NCBI GenBank assembly: GCA_002633025.1
Contig: NMRB01000208.1
Span: 299,017 to 363,016, forward strand
Source: Notospermus geniculatus
Lineage: Eukaryota > Nemertea > Pilidiophora > Heteronemertea > Lineidae
Direction of reading: 5' to 3'
DNA length: 64,000 bases
The position numbers and the translations under genes were made by a program. The notes under the pieces are model-generated. The model was given only the letters and a program-made list of their open reading frames with translations, was not told where the DNA came from and ran no database searches. This document shows positions 43,252-53,467 of the stretch, piece after piece. The stretch's first letter is position 1, and each line of letters opens with the position of its first letter.

Positions 43252-43355
43252 GCTGAATCATGGATTGCGTCATGTTAGCTGGTTTCACATCGAGGTTGTG
43301 GTTGCGATTTCGGCGGAAGTACGCAGATCTGCGAATTCGAGAATCGTCTGTTGCA
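43252..43355. mobile_element. Foldback MITE, family L, half copy
   Basis: TGCTGAATCATGGATTGCGTC, GGTTTCACATCGAGGTTGTG, GCGATTTCGGCGGAAGTACG and CAGATCTGCGAATTCGAG. Only one arm and part of the centre are present. Confidence 0.75.
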
Positions 43356-43476
43356 GCGGCCTTGTGCTCTGGTATCGATTGGCAAGGGACAAGGACAGAA
43401 TCGAATGTACCCTACCCTGCTACTTTATCAAGAAACACCCCCTACTTCAAAAACGTTTTGATGCCCATGTGAATAA

Positions 43477-43637
43477 AGCCTGCCGCACACTGGAGCTATC
43501 TGCTGAGCAAAAAGTCATTCGAGATTTTTTCCTCAGCAGAAAGCTCGCGTGTGTGCGTATTTTCGGTGAGCTATCTGCTGAGCAAACGGTCTCGAATGAC
43601 TTTTTGCTCAGCAGATAGCTCCAGTGTGCGGCAGGCT
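43477..43637. mobile_element. 161-bp near-perfect hairpin MITE, family W, with TAA duplication
   Basis: The first 48 bp (AGCCTGCCGCACACTGGAGC, TATCTGCTGAGCAAAAAGTC, ATTCGAGA) are exactly repeated in reverse complement at the right end. Pairing resumes inside (CTCAGCAGAAAGCTC with GAGCTATCTGCTGAG). TAA lies immediately outside each end. AGCC termini plus a 3-bp TWA duplication fit PIF/Harbinger. The lack of mismatches suggests a recent insertion. Confidence 0.9.
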
Positions 43638-43983
43638 TAAAGCAAGCATCTTCAGCTGGCTTGATATCCTTCTATAACTTTTCATATATCTGGATCGGGG
43701 TTATAATGTGACATAATCCTGTATATCCTGCCACGTTCACAACCAATCTAGATTTACACCCTTTCGGTTGGTGTGCATCATTCTCGTGTTTCGATGTCGT
43801 AAATCTGGCGTTCTCGGTTTCCTTTTGTTGGGCGTAATGGAAAAATACGAGAGCGGAGAGTCGGAGAGATTTGTTTGGATGTAAGGCAGGGTGATGCGTC
43901 ATGGTGATTTGTGGTCTTGCGGGGAGAGACCGCTGCAGCGGCAAAGGATGAAGACGAGGCTGCCTAACATATCATATGCTCCG
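43638..43983. other. Unassigned stretch
   Basis: A 90-codon minus frame at 43672-43944, unrecognised. Confidence 0.5.
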
Positions 43984-44130
43984 GTCACCCATCCACGAAC
44001 TGGCCACATTCAACATTGCTTAACTTCCAGCTCGGAGGCCAACCACCAACGAGGCCAAAAAGGAAATCCTCCATGGCCAGGGGAGGAGGCCGTGCTATAT
44101 AACTGGGCGTGCAGTACACCTTACCCTTCA
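43984..44130 (-). mobile_element. 5S-rRNA-related SINE, family 3, copy 4
   Basis: On the minus strand: TATATAGCACGGCCTCC, GAGGATTTCCTTTTTGGCC, GTTGGCCTCCGAGCTGGAAG, TTAAGCAATGTTGAATGTGG, CGTGGATGGGTGACC. The best match to the 5S internal region among the copies. Confidence 0.65.
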
Positions 44131-44697
44131 ACCTTGGGTACGTTTTCGATTGGTTAGTTTCACATTTGGCCTTGACGACCAACGGTGTTTCCTATGCAAC
44201 ACACTTGCCTGTACTGCAGCAGCAGTGCTTACAAGACATGGTACATTTCAGCCCACGACAATTTCGGCAAAATACCAATTCATCCCGGGGTGTTTCGCCC
44301 GCTGGCAGTTCAACCAGTATCCATGTGACTCCGCCTAACAAAGCACGACCACGATCCACTGCCTCGATTGCTTTCCCAGACCCGCAAAATATGAGACGAG
44401 CCTTTTATCCGTACCCTCGTAGACTCGTGTAACTTCACCTGACGATGCGATCAACACCACCGGATGACAAAAGCTCAATTACTTAGTGGATCGCTGATAC
44501 AGTCACCATGTATGTGGGGTCATGTATCACAAATCCCTTGGGAATATACTCAAGGAGGTCATGTATATCCTCGCTATTAGGTGGGTCTCTTGTTGGCATG
44601 TTGCGGCATCCGCTCGTGACTCCCGATGGCCGCCTCTCGTGCTGTTCATCTTTGCTGTCGTAGGGTCTCTGGGAAAGTGTCGGCGTCCAACTTGTGA
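44131..44697. other. Unassigned stretch
   Basis: A 107-codon plus frame at 44109-44432 starts inside the SINE. No domain. Confidence 0.5.
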
Positions 44698-44904
44698 TTG
44701 TTTTGTCTTAGATTTTTCATCAGGGCCGAAGCCCTGATGCAGAAGCATAATGGGCCCGTACGGGAAGAGGCAGTCTCAAGTTACTCATGTTCCTCAGTTG
44801 GATGGGGTCTTTTACTTGCCCTTGTAAAGGCACGAAGTATAAGGCACCACGGCTTACTGTCCCATGCGACAGATGTGAAGAGCCAGGGTTGATTAATCCC
44901 ATAT
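44698..44904 (-). mobile_element. SINE family 1, copy e1, lacking its head
   Basis: From the 3' end: TTAGATTTTTCATCAGGGC, GAAGAGGCAGTCTCAAG, TTGGATGGGGTCTTTTAC, GGCACCACGGCTTACTG and GGGTTGATTAATCCCATATG, then an abrupt join to the tail of the next copy. The tRNA-like head is missing. Confidence 0.85.
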
Positions 44905-45181
44905 GTGTATTGTACGTATTTGCATTAGATTTTACCGTCAGGGCTGAACCCATAGCAGTATTGGCCCTGGTAAGTACGGAAGAGGCCACCTTAAGCTACT
45001 CATGTTTCTCACTTGGATGGGGTCTTTTACTTGCCCTTGCAATGGCACAAGGTGCAAGTCACCACGGCTTACGGTCCCATGCGACAGTATGTAGAGCCAG
45101 GGATGATTAATCCCATATGGGATTCGAACCCGGGACCTGCCGCTTGCAAAGCGGACGCGATAACCACTATCAAGGTTCTCT
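44905..45181 (-). mobile_element. SINE family 1, copy e2, full length
   Basis: Tail TGTATTGTACGTATTTGC and TTAGATTTTACCGTCAGGGC; body CTTGGATGGGGTCTTTTAC and GGGATGATTAATCCC; head with GGTTCGAATCCC at the B box and AGTGGTTATCGCGTCCGC. Head-to-tail with e1. Confidence 0.87.
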
Positions 45182-46288
45182 AAGTCACAACCACTTGTTC
45201 CTTGTCCTCGACGAGACCTGACGCTCATGGCGGAATCCCGGTGGAACAACGCCGACCAGTCTTGTTTATCCTCAATTAATTAAGACCACTTAGGACCAAT
45301 GTCTTCCTCCTCCACATGAACGGGCTAATTCTCCTTATCTCCCGAGAGACACAAACAACTGCTCATAGTTGAGTTGCCCGTAGAGAGCCAACTCGCGTGA
45401 GTACATGCCCGTGGACAAGTGCTTTAGTGATTTCCTTGTGTCGTAAATCTAGTAGGGTTAAAAGCTGAAGTGATATATTCAGACTCTAGGATCTCCATTG
45501 GATAGTCTTGCTCTTAATAAAACCTCTGTTATTAGCAATTCATTCTTAACAAGTTCACGTCTGTCAGAAACTCTGTAAGACATATTGGAAAACTTATTCA
45601 GAAATGAGGTTTTGTTTTCGCAGTGCGTGTTCAAACATCGTTTCATAGCGCTGCACGGGAATGCAGACGCTGCAAAATTACCCAGAAGGCATTTCAATTG
45701 GTAACGATTGGGCCGCCATCCAACTTAACACTCGGTGAACTCGTGTAGCAAACTTAATAAGGCGAGATTTTTTCATACTTTTCCAAGTGGTGTTGTTCAC
45801 CATCTTCTTGGCTAAACTTCGGAATAAATTTGAAAAGGAATGTCTCAATATTTGCCAAACGTTTTGATCATCAGGACATGAAACAATTGGCGAGTTAATT
45901 ACCGCAGGAGTAATTATTCTAATAGTAAACATATTAGAAATCTGGGTGCATTTCTAATTAAAATGTCGTCTCTGTATTTCTCATCTTCGCTCGTTATTGT
46001 TATTTTTTAATTAGTGTGATATTTGTGGCTGTCAAGTAGATTCCAGAAATTAAGATCAATTAAAAATCATATTCTATACGTGCATATCATATTTTCTGTC
46101 TTATGGGTAGAGGGACGATACTCCTACAATATGATATAGGATGACATGCAAGTTTGCTGCAAGACTCTATACAATAAATCAATGATGCAACTGATACACT
46201 GGCTGAAAAAAGTTACCTTTAAGCTCAGGTTCATAGTCATGTAAAACGTTTAGATCCCTGATTGGTTCAGCAAAATCACATGACAACT
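45182..46288. other. Unassigned stretch
   Basis: AGAGAGCCAACTCGCGTGAG at 45380 resembles one arm of MITE family B. Otherwise AT-rich from 45890 on, with short frames. Confidence 0.5.
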
Positions 46289-46527
46289 TGTCCTTGAATT
46301 CCATTGGACAGTTACGTAATACTTTGCATATGACCTTGAATGTCATTGGAACAATTACTGACTACTTTGCATATGTCCTTGAATTCCATTGGGTAATCAT
46401 GACTACTTTGCATATGTCCTTGAATTCCATTGGATGATTACTGATACTTTGCATATGACCTTGAATTCCATTGGGTAGTTATGATTACTTTGCATACAAC
46501 CTTGAATCCCATTGGACAATTACTCTT
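46289..46527. repeat. 42-bp tandem repeat, about 5.7 units
   Basis: The unit joins TGTCCTTGAATTCCATTGG, a variable ACAATTACTGA segment and TACTTTGCATA. Unit length varies from 41 to 43 bp. Each unit carries a CATTGG (inverted CCAAT) and, in the first five, TTTGCATA. Confidence 0.92.
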
Positions 46528-47513
46528 CATCACTGAAAATGGGTTTAAAACAACTGGTGAGACACGCAGGCGCCAGCTTTATGTTGCATTGTGCAGAAAT
46601 GCCACAGGCAAAGTTAAGTGCCTTCGAAATGTTACCGGTACCAGAACCGTCTCGAAAGAGGAGCAATTTTCAGAGGGATTCTCAAAAGCACTAGATTCAT
46701 TTAAAGCACTTCACTGTTAATACCTGTAATGAACTGAGAGAGAACGTTAAATTGTCTACGCAGCGACTTCAGCCCCTTTGGATCCCAATCTGTCATTCTT
46801 GATTTGTGCTAATCGTACGACATGTTTCGTGATTAACGAGGTTTGGCGCCGGATTGAGGTTCGCTAATGAACGCGATGATGGCGAAAAAGGTTCGCATGA
46901 AGCCAGAAGAATTGTGTGTACATTCTGTGATCTGGTGACCTTTTTAGCGTTTGTATGATCATCTGTCACAGGCATTGGCCGAAGAGTCGTATACAAAACA
47001 TAAAATGTCATTCCTCTGATTAAAGGCAAATATCGACACAGAGAGCAAGTCAAGGGATTCGTCTTTCCAGCCGTCTGCCGACAGTGTCGCTCCTTCAGGT
47101 CTGGAACAGAATTGCCCCTCATAGGCGGTGCCCTTTTTTTTTCAAGACCGAATTCCAACAGGAACCAAAACATTATTTACCGACAGGAACGTGCAAATAA
47201 AATCATCCTTGGACAAAGTGAAAAAAATCTGCCGCATACAGATAACCGGAGACATGTTTTTATGCCTCGGCATGTCTAGCGATGTGATAGGCTACTTATG
47301 TTATCAGACAGCATACATCTGTACATTTTTTTCATGACTATTTGGCTTTGTTTCACACAGTTTTTTGTCATTCTCTGGCTTGGTCTTTACCAGTATTCGC
47401 AGCAGTTGTATGAGTGCAGATTTTGTCTTTTTTGCAATACGTTTAGAACGGGTGAATCACATCGCCAAATATCTGTATTGGAGTCTCTGTAGGCCCAGAC
47501 AAAACAAAAATGG
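46528..47513. other. Unassigned stretch
   Basis: A 126-codon minus frame at 46793-47173 and plus frames at 47128-47492 show nothing recognisable. Confidence 0.5.
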
Positions 47514-47575
47514 ATTTATCCATCAGGGCCAAAGCCATCGTATTGTAGGCCCTGTGAAGCTATTCATGTTCCTCA
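47514..47575 (-). mobile_element. SINE family 1, copy f, minus-strand end fragment
   Basis: TTTATCCATCAGGGCCAAAG, ATTGTAGGCCCTG, GAAGCTATTCATGTTCCTCA is the 3' end of the family in minus orientation. It meets a plus-strand piece tail-outward. Confidence 0.75.
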
Positions 47576-47766
47576 ATCATCCCTGGCTCGTCATGTCCGT
47601 CGCATGGAAAAGTCAGCCATGGTGCCTGGTACTTTGTGCCTTTGCAAGGGCAAGTAAAAGACCCCATCCAAGTGAGGAACGTGAATAGCTTGTGATATCC
47701 TCTTCCATACTTCCAGGGCCAGTAATGCTCTGGCTTCGGTCCTGATGGAAAACTCTAATACAAATA
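47576..47766 (+). mobile_element. SINE family 1, copy f, plus-strand part
   Basis: CATGTCCGTCGCATGG, TGCCTTTGCAAGGGCAAG, AAAGACCCCATCCAAGTGAG, GGCTTCGGTCCTGATGG, then CTAATACAAATACACG. Together with 47514-47575 it forms an inverted pair of SINE ends. Confidence 0.82.
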
Positions 47767-47777
47767 CACGTACATGT

Positions 47778-47882
47778 CCTTAAGCTCGGTGGTAGACGTT
47801 GACGACAAAGCAGAAGGTCCCCAGTTCAAATTCTGTTGTGGCTCTTTATTTCCCGGTTCAAATTCCGTTGTGGCTCTTTATT
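47778..47882 (+). repeat. tRNA-like fragment with a 32-bp duplication
   Basis: CTTAAGCTCGGTGGTAGACG resembles an A box and CAGTTCAAATTCTG a B box. The following GGTTCAAATTCCGTTGTGGC with TCTTTATTTC repeats the phrase just before it. A decayed SINE head is the likely source. Confidence 0.45.
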
Positions 47883-48161
47883 TCTTCCACAGAAAAGGTT
47901 AATATTCCCCCTGACAGTCTCCATTACACCTTACAATCAATATAGATCATATTGCCATCAATACAAACCGCATCAACCTCATATCGTAAAATCTCCGGCC
48001 AGATATAATCTGCTCAGACCCTGTAAATGAGTTAAGGAGAGCAGGTCACCTTGCCCTGAGGGATATTTGGTTGTGAATTTCGGTGACAGCGATGCCATCC
48101 GTGGTGTTGATATTCAAACAGGAGTTGGAATGTCGTGGTGACAGTGAGTTTTCGCAACGGC

Positions 48162-48198
48162 CTAGTTAGCCCTACGACAACATCGTAGGACTAACTAG
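48162..48198. repeat. Short stem-loop
   Basis: CTAGTTAGCCCTACGA pairs with TCGTAGGACTAACTAG around CAACA, one mismatch. TCGTAGGAC recurs twice just downstream. Confidence 0.75.
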
Positions 48199-48316
48199 TC
48201 GTAGTCGTAGGACATCGTAGGACTCTTTCCATTGTCAAAGCCTACTCAAACAGGTGAATTGTCGCTAAGCATTCTTGTGGGCCAAACTGGCCGTTCCGAA
48301 AACTTACTAAAGCTAC

Positions 48317-48531
48317 TGTCACACTGAAGTAGTTCTCAGAACGTCCTGCCCCATCCTAAAAAATCGTAAAACGTGTAACATTGGCCTAATAATGCCTCGT
48401 TCTGGAGCACCCTTCCCGTCCATGAAGTTCGTAAAAAGACTGTAAAAATTGCCACTACGTCCGTTCGCACAGAGTTTGAGCCCGTTCGGCAACATTTTCA
48501 AGAACATACTGAGAACTAGCTCAGTGTGATA
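48317..48531. mobile_element. MITE, family V
   Basis: TGTCACACTGAAGTAGTTCTC at the left pairs with GAGAACTAGCTCAGTGTGATA at the right. GTTCTGGAGC and inner words are unique. One copy here. Confidence 0.7.
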
Positions 48532-49138
48532 TGGATATAAGGAATAAAAGTTCTTTTCATCCGAATTATGACAGCACCCCTCCCCCATTTGCTAGCAGCA
48601 GGGTATATCACTGATATTCTCCTGGCCCAGATTTCCTGAGGCCTTAGAGCACAGAGTGAAGGTATTTAGTGGTGCAGAGGAATTTATTGACCCTGATTTA
48701 TGGATACCAACCCTCTGATTTTTCCCCCCAGGAAATGTCCACTGTTGTTTCATTCTGTTACCCTTGGGAGTTACGGCCACTGATGCATTGACCATCGAAT
48801 ACTGTAATGAACCAAGTGGTCCAAGAATTCATTACATATTATCAACAAGAGTAACGCCAAGTGTGGCGTATGCTCCTGCCAGTAGGTTCTCCCTCAACAA
48901 TATTAGCGAGGTTAAGATATGGACCGACTCTCACTCCCGCTCCGACTCCGAGGTGCTAAAATTTGGATTTTTCAGGATACAAAAAGACTTTTGAGGAGGA
49001 ATCGACCTTTTGACCGATGTCAAGAACTCTCATTCAGATTATTTCCTCCGGATGTTGTTGACAGGAAATTATGAGCAGAAGATGTCGTCTGGTCACCGAA
49101 AGAATTGGTTGCAGAACCCCTTCCCACCATCACATCCA
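48532..49138. other. Unassigned stretch
   Basis: A 76-codon plus frame at 48764-48994, unrecognised. Confidence 0.5.
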
Positions 49139-49256
49139 TCACTTGTCTCAGTCTACCGCTCTCAAACTACCATCACGGCCTTCACTTGTCTCAGTCTACC
49201 GCTCTCAAACCACCATCACGGCCGTCACTTGTCTCAGTCTACCGCTCTCAAACTCA
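49139..49256. repeat. 43-bp tandem repeat, 2.7 units
   Basis: TCACTTGTCTCAGTCTACCG, CTCTCAAACTACCATCACGG, CCT; the second and third units differ by one or two bases. Overlapping plus frames reading LSQSTALK repeats are by-products. Confidence 0.92.
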
Positions 49257-49704
49257 ACACCTGACAAACCTTCGTTCCTTTTTCCAAAAGATGCCCACGG
49301 CGTTTTTGCAGAGCTGACGCCGTGAATCAGAAATAGATGACTAATTGGGGTAATCTGTCAATTAACGAGTTCATCTTCTTTGTTTTTGGTTGGTGAGGTG
49401 GGTGGAGGTGTCGATGTTGACACTAATTTGATTATTATGCTGTTTTTCTTCGGTTTTCATCTGCGGGGCAAGTTTTTCTCTTGGTTTCTCCGTAGGGGAG
49501 AACCTTTCCTTAACAAGGAATGTGTTGTATGGTAAATTTATTTCCACATGAAGATCGGATTAAATTTTATGGATGTACTAGTATTAACCATGTCTTCTCT
49601 GAACTGAGTTACTCCATGTCGTTGAACGTTCTGAAATTCTGTACATGAAAATTCCTAATAGTTCCCCTTTCAGCTGGCAGCTGGTTAGATCTGGTCAGAA
49701 GACT
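49257..49704. other. Unassigned stretch
   Basis: No structure seen. Confidence 0.5.
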
Positions 49705-50492
49705 TCATTGTGACGGGTCTGTTCACAACTGGGCAACATGTGATCCTGTTCACAATGCAATTGGGCAACATTGTGATCAAGTTTGTTCACAAATGGGCAA
49801 CATTGTGATCTGGTGTGTTTACAATTGGGCAACATTGTGATCCTGTCTGTTGGGCAACATTGTGATCTGGTCAGTTCACAATTGGGCAACATCATGTGAT
49901 CTGCTCTGTTCACAACTGGGCAACATTGTGATCTGGTCTGTTTACAATTGGGTAACATTGTGATCCTGTCTGTTCAGTTGGGCAACATTGTGATCTGGTG
50001 TGTTCACAACTGGGCAACATTGTGTGATCTGCTCTATTCACAACTGGGCAAAATTGTGATTTGCTCTGTTCACAAATGGGCAACATTGTGATCTGGTCTG
50101 TTCACAAATGGGCAACATTGCAATCTGGTCTGTTCACAATTCAGTGACATTGCAATCTGGTCTGTTCAGAATTCAGTAACATTGCAATCTGGTCTGTTCA
50201 GAATTCAGTGACATTGCAATCTGGTCTGTTCAGAATTCAGTAACATTGCAATCTGGTCTGTTCAGAATTCAGTGACATTGCAATCTGGTCTGTTCAGAAT
50301 TCAGTGACATTGCAATCTGGTCTGTTCAGAATTCAGTGACATTGCAATCTGGTCTGTTCAGAATTCAGTGACATTGCAATCTGGTCTGTTCAGAATTGAG
50401 CAACATTTTGATCTGGTGTGTTCACAAATGGGCAACATTGGGATCCTGTCTGAGAGCTATTTGGCAACATTTTGATCTTGTGTTTTCACAAT
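49705..50492. repeat. 32-bp tandem satellite with two sub-blocks
   Basis: About 24 units. The first block uses GTTCACAACTGGGCAACATT with GTGATCTGGTCT. From about 50125 to 50400 it switches to GTTCAGAATTCAGTGACATT with GCAATCTGGTCT, more uniform, with GTAACATT and GTGACATT alternating at first (a 64-bp higher-order unit). The last units return to the first type. Confidence 0.93.
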
Positions 50493-50893
50493 AAGCAGCA
50501 CTCTGAATATTCATCTTTGGTACCAAAAAAAATGTTCGGTGAATGTTTTCCTTCAACTCAGAAGAGAAACCTAGCGAAGGAAATCACGTTTCTAATCTAA
50601 AAAGATTTGAACACCAATCAACTTAACGTTGGTTTCTAATGTGCTGCAGGCGCGAATTTCCTCAAAATCAAAGTGAGATTCTGTTTAGATGTTATCTAAA
50701 TCTTGGCTGATCAGTCGAGTATAAGCCTTTTATCTTCCGCTGAGCAAAAAAAGTTTCGCGACAGATTTTGCGAGGCCCGGTGATGACAGCAAAAGCGATG
50801 GAGGATTTAAAAGATTCTTTTTGACAAGGTTTCTTGGTGCGAATTGTAGGCAGGCGTAATGTGTCTCACTTGTTGTGTCTGAAAAATTGGGCA
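50493..50893. other. Unassigned stretch
   Basis: No frames over 60 codons and no repeats noted. Confidence 0.5.
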
Positions 50894-51116
50894 TTAACTC
50901 ATCTGCCCCCAGATTTGAGCAGACAGAATCTTCTGCTGAAATTTTCTAAAATTCTTGAGAATGAATTGAAAAGAATTTGAAGAAACATTCTTCAGATGGT
51001 TGATCATGTTGATAGGAACAAACTTTCTTCAAAATATTTTTCAATTAATACAATAGGATGAGAGAAAATTTTGTCAGAAGATACTGTCTGCTGGATTCTG
51101 GGGGTGGATGAATTAA
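50894..51116. mobile_element. TTAA-flanked MITE, family A, copy 2
   Basis: TTAACTCATCTGCCCCCAGA at the left and TCTGGGGGTGGATGAATTAA at the right. Arms GAATCTTCTGCTGAAATTTTC and GAAAATTTTGTCAGAAGATAC pair; the centre has TTGAAGAAACATTCTTCAGA. Confidence 0.82.
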
Positions 51117-51837
51117 ATTAGGGAATAAATTCAAAGGTTTGTTCTACATATTATAAGGAAGATTTTGTCACTGTCATTGAAGTAGAAGAATCGTGAAATT
51201 TTCAGTCTGTTGAAGTCATCTTGAAAGCAGATCACTGATTGGCTGGCTAGTTTGGTGCCAATTCTAACATTGACTAGTGACACCTATAGGTCATTTAATG
51301 AGAATCGCATGAACCAAAGCAGTTTTAGAGCATGGTTTAAAAGGGAGCGAGTTCGAAACTGACAGGGGAGATAAGGGCCTCGTCTGAAAATCTCAGTGCA
51401 TCATCAATTTTTGGCATGACAGTTACAAATAGACGCGGTAATTATGTTGCCAGCATGCACAGGGAAGAGTGCAGAAACTGGCACTTGAAATGGCTTGCAC
51501 TGCAAATTGTCAGCACATAAAGTTTGCAATGCATTGACATACACTGCACGGCATGCACAGCAAAAGCGTTAACATTGCCTTTTGCTTCAGACATGCCGTA
51601 AGACATGAAACATATATGAAACAGCGCCCACCCCACGTTTTATTGACAACCCCCTTTGGAGTTACGTTTGCGATATCTGGGGACCATTTCTGTTTTGTGG
51701 AGCTAATGGGGTCTTATCTTGCCTGTCAAAGGTTCAAAAAAGACAATGAACAAAGACACAAGTCTTCCAGATTCTAATTTCAAAGTGTCCTTATTGGTAA
51801 ATATGACTGTACCATTATAGGTTTGTCGTAACCCATT
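51117..51837. other. Unassigned stretch
   Basis: Opposing frames of 64 and 74 codons at 51442-51777; no support. Confidence 0.5.
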
Positions 51838-51925
51838 CGTGGCCAAGGTCAATTACGTCAAAAATGAAAACATGTAAAAAGGTTTGAATTGTACCTGTCA
51901 CATGGCAGACTCAACATTGGACAGA
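51838..51925. repeat. Diverged dispersed repeat, copy 3
   Basis: GGCCAAGGTCAATTACGTC, AAAAATGAAAACATG and GAATTGTACCTGTCA follow the first half of 1577-1690. Confidence 0.35.
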
Positions 51926-51958
51926 ATCGGTGTGTACACCTTCCGGTACACATAAAGG

Positions 51959-52076
51959 GTCGTATTTTAGAACGTTCCTTAACGTTAAGGTCAACCTTAA
52001 GTCTATTGTAAAATCATCGAGAACAATAGATTTTAGGTGGACCTTAATGTTTAAGGAACGTTCTAAAATACGAACC
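51959..52076. mobile_element. Foldback MITE, family G
   Basis: GGTCGTATTTTAGAACGTTCC with TTAACGTTAAGGTCAACCTTAA mirrors GGACCTTAATGTTTAAGG and AACGTTCTAAAATACGAACC. The inner TCTATTGT pairs with ACAATAGA. The whole 118 bp is one hairpin. Confidence 0.85.
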
Positions 52077-52352
52077 ATAATCCTCTTTTAAATTTCTTGT
52101 TTACTAAGAAATTCCCATAAGATCGTGTGCGATGTAGAATGAATAACAACATTTCAATTAATAATTAATAATTAATCAAAATGTAGGAGGTCATCAAATA
52201 TTCATTGATGGGATGGGGCAGTGTTTTCTTGGAGTTTTCAGTGATGGATCCCAGAATTTTACTTAACCCCTTGTCTGTGTCTCGACCAAATTTGACTACA
52301 TTGCCAAATTCTGGTGTTTCCCAAATTTGCTTTAGATGTGATGATCAGCAAC

Positions 52353-52537
52353 CTTGAACCTTGACCTTGAGCTTGACCTTGGGTTGTTACCTTTGTCTTC
52401 AATCTGACTTGACCTTGGCCAGTGACCTTGACTTTGGGCTTGGCCTGAGTTGACCTTGGCCTGTGACCTTGACCTTGGCCTGTGACCTTGAACTTGTCCT
52501 TTGTCTTGAACCTGACCTTCAACGTGACCTTGAACTC
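52353..52537. repeat. TGACCTTG array
   Basis: Nine copies of TGACCTTG within about 185 bp, many as TGACCTTGACCTTGG or TGACCTTGGCCTG. Five read TGACCTTGA, the reverse complement of TCAAGGTCA, which is the extended half-site bound by ERR/FTZ-F1-type nuclear receptors. The simple explanation is a degenerate minisatellite. Confidence 0.85.
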
Positions 52538-53093
52538 AATATCTGATGCTGATCAAAAACTGCAGCAACGGTGGTCTTGAACCATTATTGACTGTATGAC
52601 TTGCTGAGGAAGATATCAATGCCATGGAGCCTACAGGTGTTGTAAATTCCTCAATTCATTATGTGACAGAATCTTAGAGGAAGGTGGGCTGTTGCTAAGA
52701 AAATTCTTGCCATATACGGCGATGCATATTCAGACTTGTCTCTAGGGGGCGCTTTCGGCATGTGAAATCAGATTTCATTCGGCTTTGTTGAATCAATCCC
52801 CCCTGCTGGTGTAAAGCAGTACATTGTCGCGTAATGTACATGTGGTGTCAGATTCTCGTAGGTTTTGCTCTAGCTCACGTATTGCGCATTAACTTACCTT
52901 TTCCTATATGTTCGTATCCATGGGGTCTTGTTTATCAATACCTTTATGAGTCATGGAAATCTACATTTTTTGACGAGCTAACCCTTTATGTTGTCCGTAA
53001 ATCAGACTTTTCCTCACAGTCACAATTTCAATGATGTATGCCATGTGTTCACATTTCCATTGCTGGATGATGGCTGCTGAAAGTGACCATCTT
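52538..53093. other. Unassigned stretch
   Basis: A 66-codon plus frame at 52834-53034, not recognised. Confidence 0.5.
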
Positions 53094-53291
53094 TTAATTC
53101 ATCTGCCCCCAGAGGGCCAGCAGACGGCATCTTTTGTCAAAGTTTTCTCACATCCTGGGGTGTTGATTAAAAAATGTTTGAAGAAAGTTTGTTCCTAAGA
53201 ATCACCTGAAGAATCTTTCTTCAAATTTCTTCCAATTTATTTCCCCAGCTATCAGAAAATTTGGCAAAAGATGTTGTCTACTCAAACCTGG
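53094..53291. mobile_element. TTAA-flanked MITE, family A, copy 3, truncated
   Basis: TTAATTCATCTGCCCCCAGA opens it. GGCATCTTTTGTCAAAG, GTTTGAAGAAAGTTTGTTCC and TTTCTTCAAATTTCTTCC follow. The right end stops at CAAACCTGGGG where family B begins. Confidence 0.8.
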
Positions 53292-53467
53292 GGCCTCTCC
53301 AGCTGAGAGTTTTCTCATGGAAGTTGACTTTCTATGGGTAACTCAACTACAGAAAACTATGGGTAGTCTTTTATGTCATTGTCTTAGCATAAGTCCTAAG
53401 AAACAACAATGATGCTTACCCATTGAGAGTTAACTCGCACGAGAAAACACCCACGTGGAGGAGTGCC
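53292..53467. mobile_element. Foldback MITE, family B, copy 2
   Basis: GGCCTCTCCAGCTGAGAG with TTTTCTCATGG at the left and CACGAGAAAACACCCACG with TGGAGGAGTGCC at the right. The inner CTATGGGTAACTCAAC and ACCCATTGAGAGTTAAC pair. It replaces the end of a family A copy. Confidence 0.8.

Noticed and set aside
43984-44130. A 5S rRNA gene
   Set aside because: Only the internal region matches; the 5' and 3' thirds and a T-run terminator are missing, and the flanks match the other SINE-3 copies.
49705-50492. CRISPR-like 32-bp periodicity
   Set aside because: The whole unit repeats, so there are no spacers between repeats.
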